Source: an uncultured Oscillospiraceae bacterium
GTDB lineage: Bacteria > Bacillota > Clostridia > Oscillospirales > Oscillospiraceae
DNA: 64,000 nucleotides
Reading direction: 5' to 3'
NCBI GenBank assembly: GCA_910587785.1
Contig: CAJUOA010000004.1
Location: forward strand, 12,731 to 76,730
A program made the translations under genes and the position numbers. The notes under the pieces were generated by a model, which had not been told where the DNA came from, ran no database searches, and saw only the letters and a program-made list of their open reading frames with translations. Positions 26,072-34,880 of the stretch are shown piece by piece; position 1 is the first letter of the stretch, and each line of letters begins with the position of its first letter.

Positions 26072-27555
26072 GGCGTCTGCCGCTCCTCAGGCGTCCGCTC
26101 CCAGCAGCGGCTCTCAATGAAGCGGGCGGTGAGCGCCGGGTCCAGCCGGCCCTCCCGCTCCGCCATGTCCCGCAGGATGGCCAGGGCTCTCTCCACCGGC
26201 ATCCCCGGCTTGTAGGGCCGGTCCTCGGCCACCAGGGCGTCGAAGATGTCCAGGATCGTGATGATGCGCACCTCCTGGGGGATGGCATCCCCGGAGAGAT
26301 GGGCCGGGTAGCCGGAGCCGTCCAGCAGCTCGTGGTGGGCGGCGGCCCAGGAGCGGACGTGGGAGAGCTCGTCGGAGAAGCTGATCCGGGAGAGGAGCTT
26401 GTCCGTGACCACCACATGGTCCTCCATGATACGCCGCTCCTCGCTGGAGAGCGTCCCCTTGCGGATGGAGAGCATGGCGTACTCCCCGGCAGTGATCCAG
26501 GGCTGCTCCCGGCCGCCGCCGTCCAGGTATGTCCGCGCCCGCAGGCGCTCCAGCTCCGCCAGCTGGCCGTCGCTGAGGTACCCGGCGGTGCTCATCCGGC
26601 TGATGGACGCCTCCGCCTCTCGGGTATCCCGCTCCAGGGCGTCCAGCTCCGCCGGGGAGAGGCGGCCCTCCAGGCAGTCGATCCGCCCGCAGAGCCGGAT
26701 GACCTCCAGCCGCTGGCGGATGGCGGCTTTCTGCATGGGGGAGAGCCGCTCAGCCTTGTCCATGACCTCCAAAGGGGTGGTGAGCTTCCCGATGTCGTGG
26801 AGCCAGATGCTCATGAGCAGCTCCTCCCGGCGCTGGGGGGAGAAGGGGGCCTCCCGTCCCTCGGCCAGGGCCTGGGCGTTGAGAAGGTCCAGGAAGCGCC
26901 CGCCATAGGCCGCCATCCGGCGGGAGTGGTTGGCGTTGTAAGGGGAGCGCTCGTCGACGGCGGCGCTCATCACCCGGACGAAGGAGGCGAACAGCTCCCG
27001 GATCTCCCGGATGTAGCGCACGTTCTGAATCGTGACCGCCGCCTGGGAGGCCAGGGACTCCAGCACCAGGGCCATCTCCTCCTGGAAAGCGCAGATGTTC
27101 CCCTGACTGTCCAGGGCGTTGATCAGCTGGAGCACGCCGACCCGTTCCCCCCGGCGGCCCCGCATGGGGACCACCAGCATGGACTGGGTGTGGTAGCCTG
27201 TCAGGGCGTCGTAGGCGATGGGACCGGAGAAGTCGCAGCCCGGGGCGTGGTAGACGTCCTGGATGGAGATGGTCCGGTCCTCCAGGAGGGCCAGAGCGCA
27301 GACGTTCTCCCGGGACAGGCGCACCGGCGGCAGGTCCGGGGCCCGCCCGTCCCTGCCGGAGCGGGTGCCCAGGGAGTCCGTGCGCATGATCTTGAAGCGC
27401 AGCACGTCCCCGTCCAGGAGGTAGAGCGTGCCGCCGTCGCACCGGGCCAGATCCATGGCGCAGCTGAGGATCTGGTCCAGCAGGCGGTCCATGTCCCGCT
27501 CTGCGGAGAGGAGGACCCCCATCTCCAACACTTTTTTCATCTCATCTTGTCTCAT
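26068..27555 (-). CDS. GAF-HD-GYP phosphodiesterase-like signalling protein
   Basis: Cytosolic protein of 495 residues with a GAF sensor domain at about 10-180 and an HD-GYP domain from about 195. The metal site is complete: NHSRRM, the HD pair in WLHDIGKL, HHELLDGSGYP containing the GYP motif, and ILDIFDALVAEDRPY. HD-GYP proteins hydrolyse cyclic di-GMP or related dinucleotides. About 100 residues rich in Glu/Arg separate HD from GYP, longer than usual. It is the first gene of the minus-strand operon and overlaps the cyclase start by 4 bases (ATGA), which links two nucleotide signals. Confidence 0.9.
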   Translation of the reverse strand: MRQDEMKKVLEMGVLLSAERDMDRLLDQILSCAMDLARCDGGTLYLLDGDVLRFKIMRTDSLGTRSGRDGRAPDLPPVRLSRENVCALALLEDRTISIQDVYHAPGCDFSGPIAYDALTGYHTQSMLVVPMRGRRGERVGVLQLINALDSQGNICAFQEEMALVLESLASQAAVTIQNVRYIREIRELFASFVRVMSAAVDERSPYNANHSRRMAAYGGRFLDLLNAQALAEGREAPFSPQRREELLMSIWLHDIGKLTTPLEVMDKAERLSPMQKAAIRQRLEVIRLCGRIDCLEGRLSPAELDALERDTREAEASISRMSTAGYLSDGQLAELERLRARTYLDGGGREQPWITAGEYAMLSIRKGTLSSEERRIMEDHVVVTDKLLSRISFSDELSHVRSWAAAHHELLDGSGYPAHLSGDAIPQEVRIITILDIFDALVAEDRPYKPGMPVERALAILRDMAEREGRLDPALTARFIESRCWERTPEERQTP

Positions 27556-27651
27556 CGTATGACCTTTCTCCCTCTCTCTCCTTGCGGAGCCCCTGACAGG
27601 CGGAGAGGCCCCGAAGGGCCTCCGCGTCTTTCTCGTGTATGTATCTTCTCA

Positions 27652-29028
27652 TCAGCGTCTCCGCCCCCGGTAGCCGCTGCTGCTGCGGCGTCCGGCGGCA
27701 CTGCGGCCGTACCGGCGGCGGCTGGAGCGCAGGACCGAGCGCAGGATGACCCCCAGCACCACCAGCAGCGCCGCGCCTCCGGCGGCGATCCACACGTCGG
27801 GCCGCTGGAGGAACTCCATGAGGTCCCGCCGGAACACCAGGAGCTTGGACGCGGACACGTCCTCGTCGGCGAGAAGGTCCACCGTAGCGTAGACGGTGTT
27901 CTCCCGGCTGAGGACGATCTGCCCCAGCACCTGTCCCTTGGCCACCGGGGCGTCCACGCTCTCGGCGTCGAAGATCACCTCCCGGTCGATATCCTTCACC
28001 GGGTCCAGGTCCTTGGGCAGGAGGCGGTCCACCTCCCGGGCCGGGTGGACCTTCACGGAGTTCTGCTGCTGGCTGAGCTCCACGGGCACCTCCGCCACCA
28101 GCTCCCCGGCGTCCAGGATCACCTGCCGCCGGAAGTTGTCAAAGCCCCAGTCGAAGAGCTTGGCCGTCTCGGTGAAGCTCTTGGTGAGGACGGTGCCGTC
28201 CTCCAGGGTGACCCGCTCCGCGCCCAGCACCACGCTGAGGAGGCTCCTGCCGCTGCGGGTGGCGCTGGAGACCAGGCAGTAGCCCGCCGCGCTGGTAGAG
28301 CCGGTCTTGATGCCCTGGGCCCCCTGGTAGAGGTAGTAGCTGGTGCGGTAGCTGGAGACCAGGTAGTTGGTGGTATAGAGCTTACGGGGCTCGGAGAGGT
28401 TGGTGGCGGGCACCTCGAAGTAGATGGTGCTGACGATGGGCATGAAGTCCGCGTGGGTCCGGGCCTCTTTTGTGATGAGGTAGAGGTCCCAGGCAGTGGT
28501 GTAGTGGTAGTCGTCGGGCAGGCCGTTGGTGTTGACGAAGTTGGTGTCCTCACAGCCGATGGCCTGGGCCTTGGCGTTCATGCGGTCCACGAAGGCGTCG
28601 ATAGACCCGGCCACCCCCTCGGCCAGGATGTTGCACCCCTCGTTGGCCGAGGAGAGCATGATGCAGTAGAGCAGGCTCTCCACCGTCAGCTCCTCGCCCG
28701 CCTTGATCCCGGCGGTGCTCCCGTCGGGGGGGATGGAGTTGACGGCGACGTCCGAGGCGGTGAGGACCGTGTCCCGGGCGATCTCCCCCCGGTCCAGGGA
28801 CTCCAGGACCAGAAGGCAGGTCATGATCTTGGTCAGGCTCGCGGGGTAGAGCCGCTCGTGGATGTTGCGGGCGTAGAGGAGCTCCTCCGTGTCCGGGTCG
28901 ATGAGCAGGGCGGCTTTGGCCTCCACCTCCAGGTCTCCGGTGTCGTCTTTCGCGGCCCGGGCGGGGGCGAGGAGGCTGGTCAGCACGATCAGGCAGAAAA
29001 AAAAGGAAAAAAAGCGGCGAGTTTTCAT
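27652..29028 (-). CDS. dacF: D-alanyl-D-alanine carboxypeptidase (penicillin-binding protein, S11 family)
   Basis: Exported enzyme that trims the terminal D-alanine of peptidoglycan stem peptides. Of 458 residues, 1-26 are a signal peptide (ends ARAA). The three active-site motifs are SLTK near residue 64, SSAN near 123 and KTGST near 230, in normal S11 order. A beta-rich C-terminal domain (about 280-390) is followed by a membrane segment (VWIAAGGAALLVVLGVILRS) and an Arg/Ser-rich tail. The ATG at 29028 has AGGGAG upstream. Symbol dacF is by family; dacA or dacB would fit equally. Confidence 0.9.
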   Translation of the reverse strand: MKTRRFFSFFFCLIVLTSLLAPARAAKDDTGDLEVEAKAALLIDPDTEELLYARNIHERLYPASLTKIMTCLLVLESLDRGEIARDTVLTASDVAVNSIPPDGSTAGIKAGEELTVESLLYCIMLSSANEGCNILAEGVAGSIDAFVDRMNAKAQAIGCEDTNFVNTNGLPDDYHYTTAWDLYLITKEARTHADFMPIVSTIYFEVPATNLSEPRKLYTTNYLVSSYRTSYYLYQGAQGIKTGSTSAAGYCLVSSATRSGRSLLSVVLGAERVTLEDGTVLTKSFTETAKLFDWGFDNFRRQVILDAGELVAEVPVELSQQQNSVKVHPAREVDRLLPKDLDPVKDIDREVIFDAESVDAPVAKGQVLGQIVLSRENTVYATVDLLADEDVSASKLLVFRRDLMEFLQRPDVWIAAGGAALLVVLGVILRSVLRSSRRRYGRSAAGRRSSSGYRGRRR

Positions 29029-29143
29029 ATCATTCTCCCTTAAACTATGGTATACTGAAGGGACACGGGGGTGTTCGACAGGCTTTGCCCCCCTAGTATA
29101 GCAAAAAAAAGACAGGAGTTCAACAGGGAAAGTGACTGGAAAA

Positions 29144-29494
29144 ATGACAAAAAGCGAATGGGCCATCCTGGTCCTCACGGCGGCGTTCCTGGTGTTCCTC
29201 TTTTTGGCCTATCCGGACGCAGCGGAGGGCAGCGAGGGCGAGGGCTACACCATCACCACCCAGCGCCGCGCGGAGGAGCCCGTCACGCCGGAGGCCCCGG
29301 CCCTGGTAGATGTGAACACCGCGTCCCTGGAGGAGCTGGACACCCTCAAGGGCATCGGCCCCGCCCTGGCGCAGAGAATCATCGACTACCGGGAGGCGCA
29401 CGGGCCCTTCGAGACGCTGGAGGATCTGCTGGAGGTCAAGGGCATCGGCGAGGCCACGCTGGAGAAGTTCCGGGACCACGCCACAGTGTCGTAA
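29144..29494 (+). CDS. comEA: ComEA-like helix-hairpin-helix protein
   Basis: Short membrane-anchored DNA-binding protein of about 116 residues. One membrane segment ([19 protein letters not shown]) is followed by a linker and a C-terminal double helix-hairpin-helix ([20 protein letters not shown]; then [17 protein letters not shown]). This is the ComEA type that binds incoming DNA in competence and is also found in non-competent Clostridia. The ATG at 29144 is used; the GTG at 29132 is an alternative with similar support. The longer SLBB domain of Bacillus ComEA is missing. Confidence 0.85.
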   Translation: MTKSEWAILVLTAAFLVFLFLAYPDAAEGSEGEGYTITTQRRAEEPVTPEAPALVDVNTASLEELDTLKGIGPALAQRIIDYREAHGPFETLEDLLEVKGIGEATLEKFRDHATVS

Positions 29495-29521
29495 GACAGG
29501 CGCGAAGCGCGGTTTGCGGGT

Positions 29522-29607
29522 CCAGGGGCTCAGCCCCTGGCAGGGTGCAGGGACAGCGTCCCTGCCGGGTGCAGGGCAGAGCCCTGCTGGGTTTGGGCGA
29601 AGCCCAA
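29522..29607. repeat. Tandem array of four short-loop hairpins
   Basis: Between comEA and the response regulator lie four consecutive perfect stem-loops with 3-base loops: CCAGGGGC-tca (29522-29540), GCAGGGAC-agc (29547-29565), GCAGGGC-aga (29571-29587) and TTGGGC-gaa (29593-29607). The first matches the hairpin at 3108. No gene is seen; the leader of the next operon would contain the whole array. Confidence 0.7.
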
Positions 29608-29633
29608 CATTCATTCGTAAAAATGGAGGCACT

Positions 29634-30314
29634 ATGAAAATCTTAGTAGTAGACGACGAGCGGCTCCTGGTGAAAGGGATCAAGTTCAACCTGGAGAACG
29701 AGGGGTACCAGGTGGAGTGCGCCTACGACGGCGCGGCGGCGGTGGACCTGGCCCGGGAGGGGCAGTTCGACCTCATCATATTAGACCTGATGATGCCGGA
29801 GATCGACGGGCTGGAGGCGTGTATGCGCATCCGGGAGTTCTCCAACGTGCCCATCATCATGCTCACCGCCCGGAGTGAGGACACGGACAAGATCATCGGC
29901 TTCGAGTGCGGGGCGGACGACTACATCACCAAGCCCTTCAACCTGCTGGAGCTGAAGGCCCGCATCCGGGCCATGCTCCGGCGGGCCTCCGGCGGGGCCC
30001 AAGGCAGGCCAGCAAGCCGCATCACCATCGGCGAGCTCACCTTGGACACCGAACAGCGGGTGGCCGTCCGGGAGGGGGAGACCGTGGAGCTGACGGCCAA
30101 GGAGTACGACCTCATCGAGCTCCTCATGAAGAACCCCCGCCGGGTCTACAGCCGGGAGAACCTCATGAACGTGGTCTGGGGCTACTCCTACACCGGGGAC
30201 TACCGGACGGTGGACGTCCACATCCGCCGCCTGCGTGAGAAGCTGGAGAAGACCCCGGCGGACCCGGAGTATATCCTGACAAAGTGGGGAGTGGGCTATT
30301 ATTTTAAGGGGTAG
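29634..30314 (+). CDS. OmpR/PhoB-family response regulator
   Basis: Transcription regulator of 226 residues. The receiver domain (1-120) has acidic DDE at 8-10, the phospho-aspartate in LIILDLMMPEIDG, and KPFNLLEL. The winged-helix output domain starts at about 130, with ELTAKEYDLIELL and TVDVHIRRLREKLE. ATGGAGG precedes the ATG at 29634. The partner kinase follows with almost no gap. This resembles WalR/PhoP-type regulators. The hairpin array directly upstream could affect its mRNA. Confidence 0.93.
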   Translation: MKILVVDDERLLVKGIKFNLENEGYQVECAYDGAAAVDLAREGQFDLIILDLMMPEIDGLEACMRIREFSNVPIIMLTARSEDTDKIIGFECGADDYITKPFNLLELKARIRAMLRRASGGAQGRPASRITIGELTLDTEQRVAVREGETVELTAKEYDLIELLMKNPRRVYSRENLMNVVWGYSYTGDYRTVDVHIRRLREKLEKTPADPEYILTKWGVGYYFKG

Positions 30315-30360
30315 AGTTTCCTTACAGCTACGGATCAGCGCGGGGTACATCGCCCTTCTG

Positions 30361-31719
30361 ATGATCGTCATCGTGCTCATGAACACCTATCCCCTGCTGG
30401 TCAGCGAGGACCTGGTGTTCCGCTCCAAGTACGCGGCCCTCCTCAGCGGGGCGGCGTCCATCAACACGGCGGTGACGGGATTGGACGAGCTGACGGAGGA
30501 GAACGTGGGCGCGGCCCTCACGGGGGTGGAGCCGGAGGGCGTGTCCCGGGCCATCGTCACCGACCCCTACGGCCGGGTCCTCTACGACACCCGGGAGGCG
30601 GGCAACGCCACGGGCTACTACGTCTTCTACACCGAGCTGGTCTCCGCCCTCCAGGGGAGCAGCGCGGTCTACTGCGTGTACAAGGAAGGGGCCTTCCACT
30701 CCAGCGCCGCCCAGCCGGTGCTCTACCGCAACGAGATCATCGGCGGCGTGTATGTCTACGAGTACGACACCCAGCAGGCGTCATTGCTGCTGACTCTGCA
30801 AAACAACCTCATGACCATCTCCGTGGGCGTGGCGGTGCTGGTGCTGATGCTGAGCCTGGTCTTCAGCCGGCAGATCACCTCCCGCCTGGCGAACCTCCTC
30901 AACGCCATCCGGGGCGTGCGGGAGGGGGCCTACAACCAGCGGGCGGTCATCACCGGCCACGACGAGTTCACCCAGATCGCCGGGGAGTTCAACGACCTGG
31001 TGGACCGCCTCCAGGAGACGGAGGGGGCGAGGCGGCAGTTCGTCTCCGACGCCTCCCACGAGCTCAAGACGCCCCTCGCCGCCATCCGCCTGCTGACGGA
31101 CTCCATCCTCCAGAACGAGAACATGGAGGGGGAGACCCTCCGGGAGTTCGTGGGCGATATCGGGCAGGAGGCGGAGCGCCTCAGCCGCATCACAGAGGAC
31201 CTCCTGCGCCTGACCCGGCTGGACAGCGGCGTCATCGAGGCCCCCTCCCGGGTGGCGGTGGAGGCGGTGCTGGGCCGGGTGGAGAAGATGATCCGCCCAG
31301 TGGCCGAGGAGAAGGCGGTGGAGCTCATCACCATCTGCCCCCCCGGCGCGGCGGTCATCGCCACCGAGGGGGAGGTCCATCAAATTCTCTACAACCTCAT
31401 GGAGAACGCCGTCAAGTACAACCGCCGGGGGGGCTACGTCCGGGTCCGGGTGGAGACGGGGGCGGAGACCACCGCCCTCACCGTGGAGGACAACGGCATC
31501 GGCATCCCCACCGGGGACCTGGACAACGTCTTCAAGCGCTTCTACCGGGTGGACAAGGCCCGCTCCCGGGCGGCGGGGGGCACGGGATTGGGCCTGAGCA
31601 TCGTCAGCGACACCGTCAGCCGCCGGGGCGGGGCCATCCGGGCCGAGAGCCTGGAGCCCTGCGGCACCCGCTTCACCGTGACGCTCCCCAGCAGGGAGGG
31701 AGAGGAGGACGCGCCATGA
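30361..31719 (+). CDS. Membrane sensor histidine kinase (HAMP-HisKA-HATPase)
   Basis: Partner kinase of the regulator before it, at least 452 residues. It has an N-terminal membrane segment, an extracellular sensor of about 130 residues, a second membrane segment (ISVGVAVLVLMLSLVF), HAMP, and HisKA with VSDASHELKTPLAAI. The HATPase domain shows NLMENAVKYN, VEDNGIGIP and GTGLGLSIV. The ATG at 30361 cuts into the first membrane segment. In-frame codons continue upstream (VSLQLRISAGYIALL) but contain no ATG, GTG or TTG, so the natural start may be non-standard, for example near 30316, 5 bases past AAGGGG. Confidence 0.9.
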   Translation: MIVIVLMNTYPLLVSEDLVFRSKYAALLSGAASINTAVTGLDELTEENVGAALTGVEPEGVSRAIVTDPYGRVLYDTREAGNATGYYVFYTELVSALQGSSAVYCVYKEGAFHSSAAQPVLYRNEIIGGVYVYEYDTQQASLLLTLQNNLMTISVGVAVLVLMLSLVFSRQITSRLANLLNAIRGVREGAYNQRAVITGHDEFTQIAGEFNDLVDRLQETEGARRQFVSDASHELKTPLAAIRLLTDSILQNENMEGETLREFVGDIGQEAERLSRITEDLLRLTRLDSGVIEAPSRVAVEAVLGRVEKMIRPVAEEKAVELITICPPGAAVIATEGEVHQILYNLMENAVKYNRRGGYVRVRVETGAETTALTVEDNGIGIPTGDLDNVFKRFYRVDKARSRAAGGTGLGLSIVSDTVSRRGGAIRAESLEPCGTRFTVTLPSREGEEDAP

Positions 31720-32678
31720 AAAAGAGAGCATGGACCGCCCTGGTCCTGGCCGTGACGGCGGCGCTGTGCGCCTGCGCTTCCCCTTCGGAGCCCGAGACGC
31801 CGGAGGAGGGGACGCTCATCTATTTCCTCGCCCCGGAGGACGCCGTCTGGGGCGGCGACCGGGTCCAGGGGAGCTGGGAGAACCTGGACCTGCCAGAGGA
31901 CGCGCCCTCCCTGGACACCGCCCGGGCCGTCGTGGCCCGCCTGCTGGCCGGGCCGGAGAGCGCGTCCCTCATAAGCCCCATGCCCTGGGGCACCACCCTC
32001 GCGGGCCTGGAGATCAGGGACCGGCGGGCCTACGTGGATTTCGAGGGGAACTTCGGCCAGCTCACCGGCGTGGACCTGGCCCTGGCCGACTACTGCCTGA
32101 CCCTCTCCCTCACCGCGCTGGAGGGCATCAGCGCCGTGTCCGTCACCGTCCAGGGCCGTCCCGTGGGACAGCAGCCCAAGCAGGTGTTCTATGAGCGGGA
32201 TGTCCTGCTCTCCACCATGGGGGACGTGCTCCAGCGCTCGGAGGTGACGCTCTTTTTCCTCAACAGCGAGGGGGCCCTGGCCGGGGAGAAGCGGGTGCTG
32301 GAGCTCTACGAGGGGCAGACCCTGGCCGAGAGCCTCCTGGACGCCCTCCTGGACGGCCCCGAGGACCGGGAGCTCACCCGGATCATCCCCGAGGACTTCC
32401 AGATCAACTTTGTCCGGGTGGACAGCGGCATCTGCTCCCTCAGCATCGCCGCCGCCTCCCTGGAGGCCCTGCCGGAGGACCCTGCCGTTCAGCAGAACAT
32501 CCTCGCCTCTCTCACCCGGTCCCTCTACTCCGCCGGGACCATCGAGAAAATCCGGTTTCTCTCCGGCGGCGAGGAGCTGACTTCCTTTGGGCAGGTGCCT
32601 GTGGAGGCTGAGGCGGTCAGGGAGCCGGGGGGTCTCCCGCAAATGGATGTCCCGGGATCGACCGGGATTGAGGAGTGA
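31716..32678 (+). CDS. GerMN-domain lipoprotein
   Basis: Exported lipoprotein of 320 residues with lipobox ALCACAS (Cys-20). It has two GerMN-type domains of about 110 residues each: the first around YFLAPEDAVW to RRAYVDFEGNF, the second around FFLNSEGALAGEKRVLELYE. GerMN domains occur in spore-germination protein GerM and in lipoproteins encoded beside two-component systems (LpqB type), where they may modulate the kinase. Start and kinase stop overlap (ATGA). It is the third gene of the regulator-kinase operon. Confidence 0.87.
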   Translation: MKKRAWTALVLAVTAALCACASPSEPETPEEGTLIYFLAPEDAVWGGDRVQGSWENLDLPEDAPSLDTARAVVARLLAGPESASLISPMPWGTTLAGLEIRDRRAYVDFEGNFGQLTGVDLALADYCLTLSLTALEGISAVSVTVQGRPVGQQPKQVFYERDVLLSTMGDVLQRSEVTLFFLNSEGALAGEKRVLELYEGQTLAESLLDALLDGPEDRELTRIIPEDFQINFVRVDSGICSLSIAAASLEALPEDPAVQQNILASLTRSLYSAGTIEKIRFLSGGEELTSFGQVPVEAEAVREPGGLPQMDVPGSTGIEE

Positions 32679-32683
32679 TGGGT

Positions 32684-33124
32684 ATGACAGCAGAGGAGCT
32701 TTGGAGAGAATTTCGGGAAAACAGCAGGATAGAGGACTGCGAATACGGGGCCTGGTCCTTTGGCGTGGAACCCGATCTGCTCGCAATGCTGGTGAGCAGC
32801 GGGGAAAAAACAGCTACGGCCTCAGCATATCCACTATACGAATTGGAAAACGAGCCCCTGCCGGAGGCGGGAGCGTATGACGTGATTTTGGATTCCAAAG
32901 GGGCGGCCGTGTGCATCGTTCAGACGGCCAAAGTATCCGTTGTGCCATTTGATGCTGTAACGGCGGAGCACGCGTATAAAGAGGGGGAGGGGGATAAAAG
33001 TCTGGCGTTTTGGAGGGAAGTGCATGAGAAGGTCTTTACCGAATGGATGAAAGAGGCGGGCTTGCAGTTTGCGCATGACATGAAAGTCGTGTGCGAGGAA
33101 TTTGTAGTCGTTTATAAGCCGTAG
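32684..33124 (+). CDS. ASCH-domain protein
   Basis: Small cytosolic protein of 146 residues with the ASCH fold (PUA-like), proposed to bind RNA. Visible motifs are SGEKTATASAYPLYE and YKEGEGDKSLAFWREVHEKVF, typical of the YqfB/ASCH group. The ATG at 32684 lies 8 bases after AGGAG; the one at 32678 is too close to it. It is slightly AT-richer than its neighbours. It follows the GerMN gene closely but is probably functionally separate. Confidence 0.85.
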   Translation: MTAEELWREFRENSRIEDCEYGAWSFGVEPDLLAMLVSSGEKTATASAYPLYELENEPLPEAGAYDVILDSKGAAVCIVQTAKVSVVPFDAVTAEHAYKEGEGDKSLAFWREVHEKVFTEWMKEAGLQFAHDMKVVCEEFVVVYKP

Positions 33125-33137
33125 ATTCCGGGTGATG

Positions 33138-33170
33138 GGGCAGTTATCCGTCCGCGGGGAACTGCCCGTT
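33138..33170 (+). terminator. Weak hairpin after the ASCH gene
   Basis: GGGCAGTT and AACTGCCC form an 8-bp stem with a 14-base loop, followed by gttta. It is plausible as a terminator but lacks a strong T run. Confidence 0.4.
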
Positions 33171-33259
33171 TATAGCAGACATCAAAAGGCGCTTTGACAA
33201 AGAACGCAGAGGCCCGGCGCCGGCGGCGGGAGGGGAAAACGGATAAATTTTGGAAGGAA

Positions 33260-33288
33260 TTGAAATTTCCTTCCGGCTATGCTATAAT
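33260..33288 (+). promoter_or_regulatory. Sigma-A promoter for the orphan sensor kinase
   Basis: TTGAAA (33260-33265) and consensus TATAAT (33283-33288) have a 17-base spacer, 59 bases ahead of the kinase ATG. Confidence 0.75.
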
Positions 33289-33347
33289 GCCTCAAGAGCG
33301 GCGTCACGGCCTGCTCCCCCACATTTCCCGGCAGGAGAGGACATGAC

Positions 33348-34760
33348 ATGGGCAAGACAAAGATCGAGATCACGGGCCTGCGCAGGCGCTGGCTCATCAG
33401 CTCCCTGGGCCCCATTCTGGTGGTGGCCCTGCTGGTGGCGGGCACGTTCTGCGTGGTCATGGCCAACTACTATTATAATATGATGCTGGACGGACTCAAA
33501 ACAAGGGCCGCCCACGCCAGCGACTACTTCATCAGCAACACCATGAACAGCTACGGCGAGTTCTACCGCTCCGCCAACAGCTTTGTCACCGAGTTCGCCG
33601 AGCGGGACCTCATGGAGCTCCAGTTCATCGGCTCCACCGGCAAGCTCATCGTCAGCTCCTACGGCCTCACCTCCGGCATGGTCCCGGGCACGCCGGATGT
33701 CAGCGGCGTCTTCCAGTCCCGGCAGATCGAGTCCTTCCGGGGCGTGGACCCCAACACCGGGGAGCACGTCATGAGCGTCTGCGCCCCCCTGCTCCTCAAC
33801 GACCAGGTGGTGGGGGCCATGCGGTATGTCACCTCCATGTCCGCCGTACAGAGGGAGATTCTGCTCACCGTGGGCGTGGCGGCGGGACTGCTCCTCATCG
33901 TGGCGGCCATGGTCTTCGTCTCCAGCATGGTCTTCATCAACAACGTGGTGGAGCCCGTGGCCGAGGTCACCGAGACCGCCAAGCGCATCGCCGGGGGGAG
34001 CTACGGCACCCAGATGGAGAACCACTATCAGGACGAGATCGGACAGCTCATCGACGCCATCAACGACATGTCCAGTCAGATCAGCAAGAGCGAGCGCATC
34101 AAGAGCGAGTTCATCTCCTCCGTGTCCCACGAGCTGCGCACCCCCCTCACCGCCATCAACGGCTGGGGGGAGACCCTCCTGGGGGACACCGACCCCCAGC
34201 AGCTCCGCCGGGGCGTGGACATCATCCTCAAGGAGGCCCACCGGCTGACCAACATGGTGGAGGAGCTCCTGGACTTCTCCAAGATGGAGGACGGCCGCTT
34301 TACCCTCCGCATCGAGCAGGCGGACGTGCAGGCGGAGTTCGAGGACACCATCTATACCTACATGGAGCTCTTCAAGCAGGAGGGCATCACCCTCCACTAC
34401 GACAGCTGGGAGGAGATTATTCCCACGCTCCCTGCGGACCCGGAGCGGCTCAAGCAGGTCTTCTGCAATGTTCTGGACAACGCCGCCAAGCACGGCGGCG
34501 CGGGGGGGCGCATCGACGCGGCCATCTCCACCCTGGACGGCAAGATCCTCATCACCGTCCGGGACTACGGCCCCGGCATCCCCGCCCAGGAGCTCCCCTT
34601 TGTCAAGCAGAAGTTCTACAAGGGCTCCTCCAAGGCCCGGGGGAGCGGCATCGGCCTCGCCGTCTGCGAGGAGATCATTACCCGCCACGATGGCTCCTTT
34701 ACCATCGCCAACGCCGAGGGCGGCGGGTGCCTCGTTACCATCACCCTGCCAGGGGCGTAG
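33348..34760 (+). CDS. Orphan membrane sensor histidine kinase
   Basis: Kinase of 470 residues: membrane segment at 20-42, extracellular sensor of about 130 residues, second membrane segment (VGVAAGLLLIVAAMVFVSSM), HAMP, HisKA with SSVSHELRTPLTAI, and HATPase with NVLDNAAKHG, VRDYGPGIP and GSGIGLAV. It has its own promoter and no response regulator beside it. Adjacent genes are unrelated, so its partner is elsewhere, possibly the regulator at 29634. Confidence 0.9.
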   Translation: MGKTKIEITGLRRRWLISSLGPILVVALLVAGTFCVVMANYYYNMMLDGLKTRAAHASDYFISNTMNSYGEFYRSANSFVTEFAERDLMELQFIGSTGKLIVSSYGLTSGMVPGTPDVSGVFQSRQIESFRGVDPNTGEHVMSVCAPLLLNDQVVGAMRYVTSMSAVQREILLTVGVAAGLLLIVAAMVFVSSMVFINNVVEPVAEVTETAKRIAGGSYGTQMENHYQDEIGQLIDAINDMSSQISKSERIKSEFISSVSHELRTPLTAINGWGETLLGDTDPQQLRRGVDIILKEAHRLTNMVEELLDFSKMEDGRFTLRIEQADVQAEFEDTIYTYMELFKQEGITLHYDSWEEIIPTLPADPERLKQVFCNVLDNAAKHGGAGGRIDAAISTLDGKILITVRDYGPGIPAQELPFVKQKFYKGSSKARGSGIGLAVCEEIITRHDGSFTIANAEGGGCLVTITLPGA

Positions 34761-34763
34761 GGG

Positions 34764-34847
34764 CCTTCCTTTTTTCTTTGTGTACAAAGAAAAAAGGAAG
34801 CGAAAAAAGAAAAACTTTTTGCGGCGAAACTCCGTTTCGCCTATGAG
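34764..34847. repeat. Dispersed hairpin repeat, copy 1
   Basis: A near-perfect inverted repeat (CTTCCTTTTTTCTTTG / CAAAGAAAAAAGGAAG) is followed by an A-rich stretch and a second hairpin GCGAAACtccGTTTCGC. It starts 4 bases past the kinase stop. A second copy lies at 37934-38016 between recA and recX with compensating base changes in both stems. Confidence 0.7.
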
Positions 34848-34880
34848 CATAACAAAATCTTTTCACAGAAAGGCAGAACT

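Noticed and set aside
26299..29043. A 914-residue plus-strand frame
   Set aside because: It is rich in Gly, Leu, Val and His with no domain, and lies antisense to HD-GYP and carboxypeptidase genes; a high-GC shadow frame.
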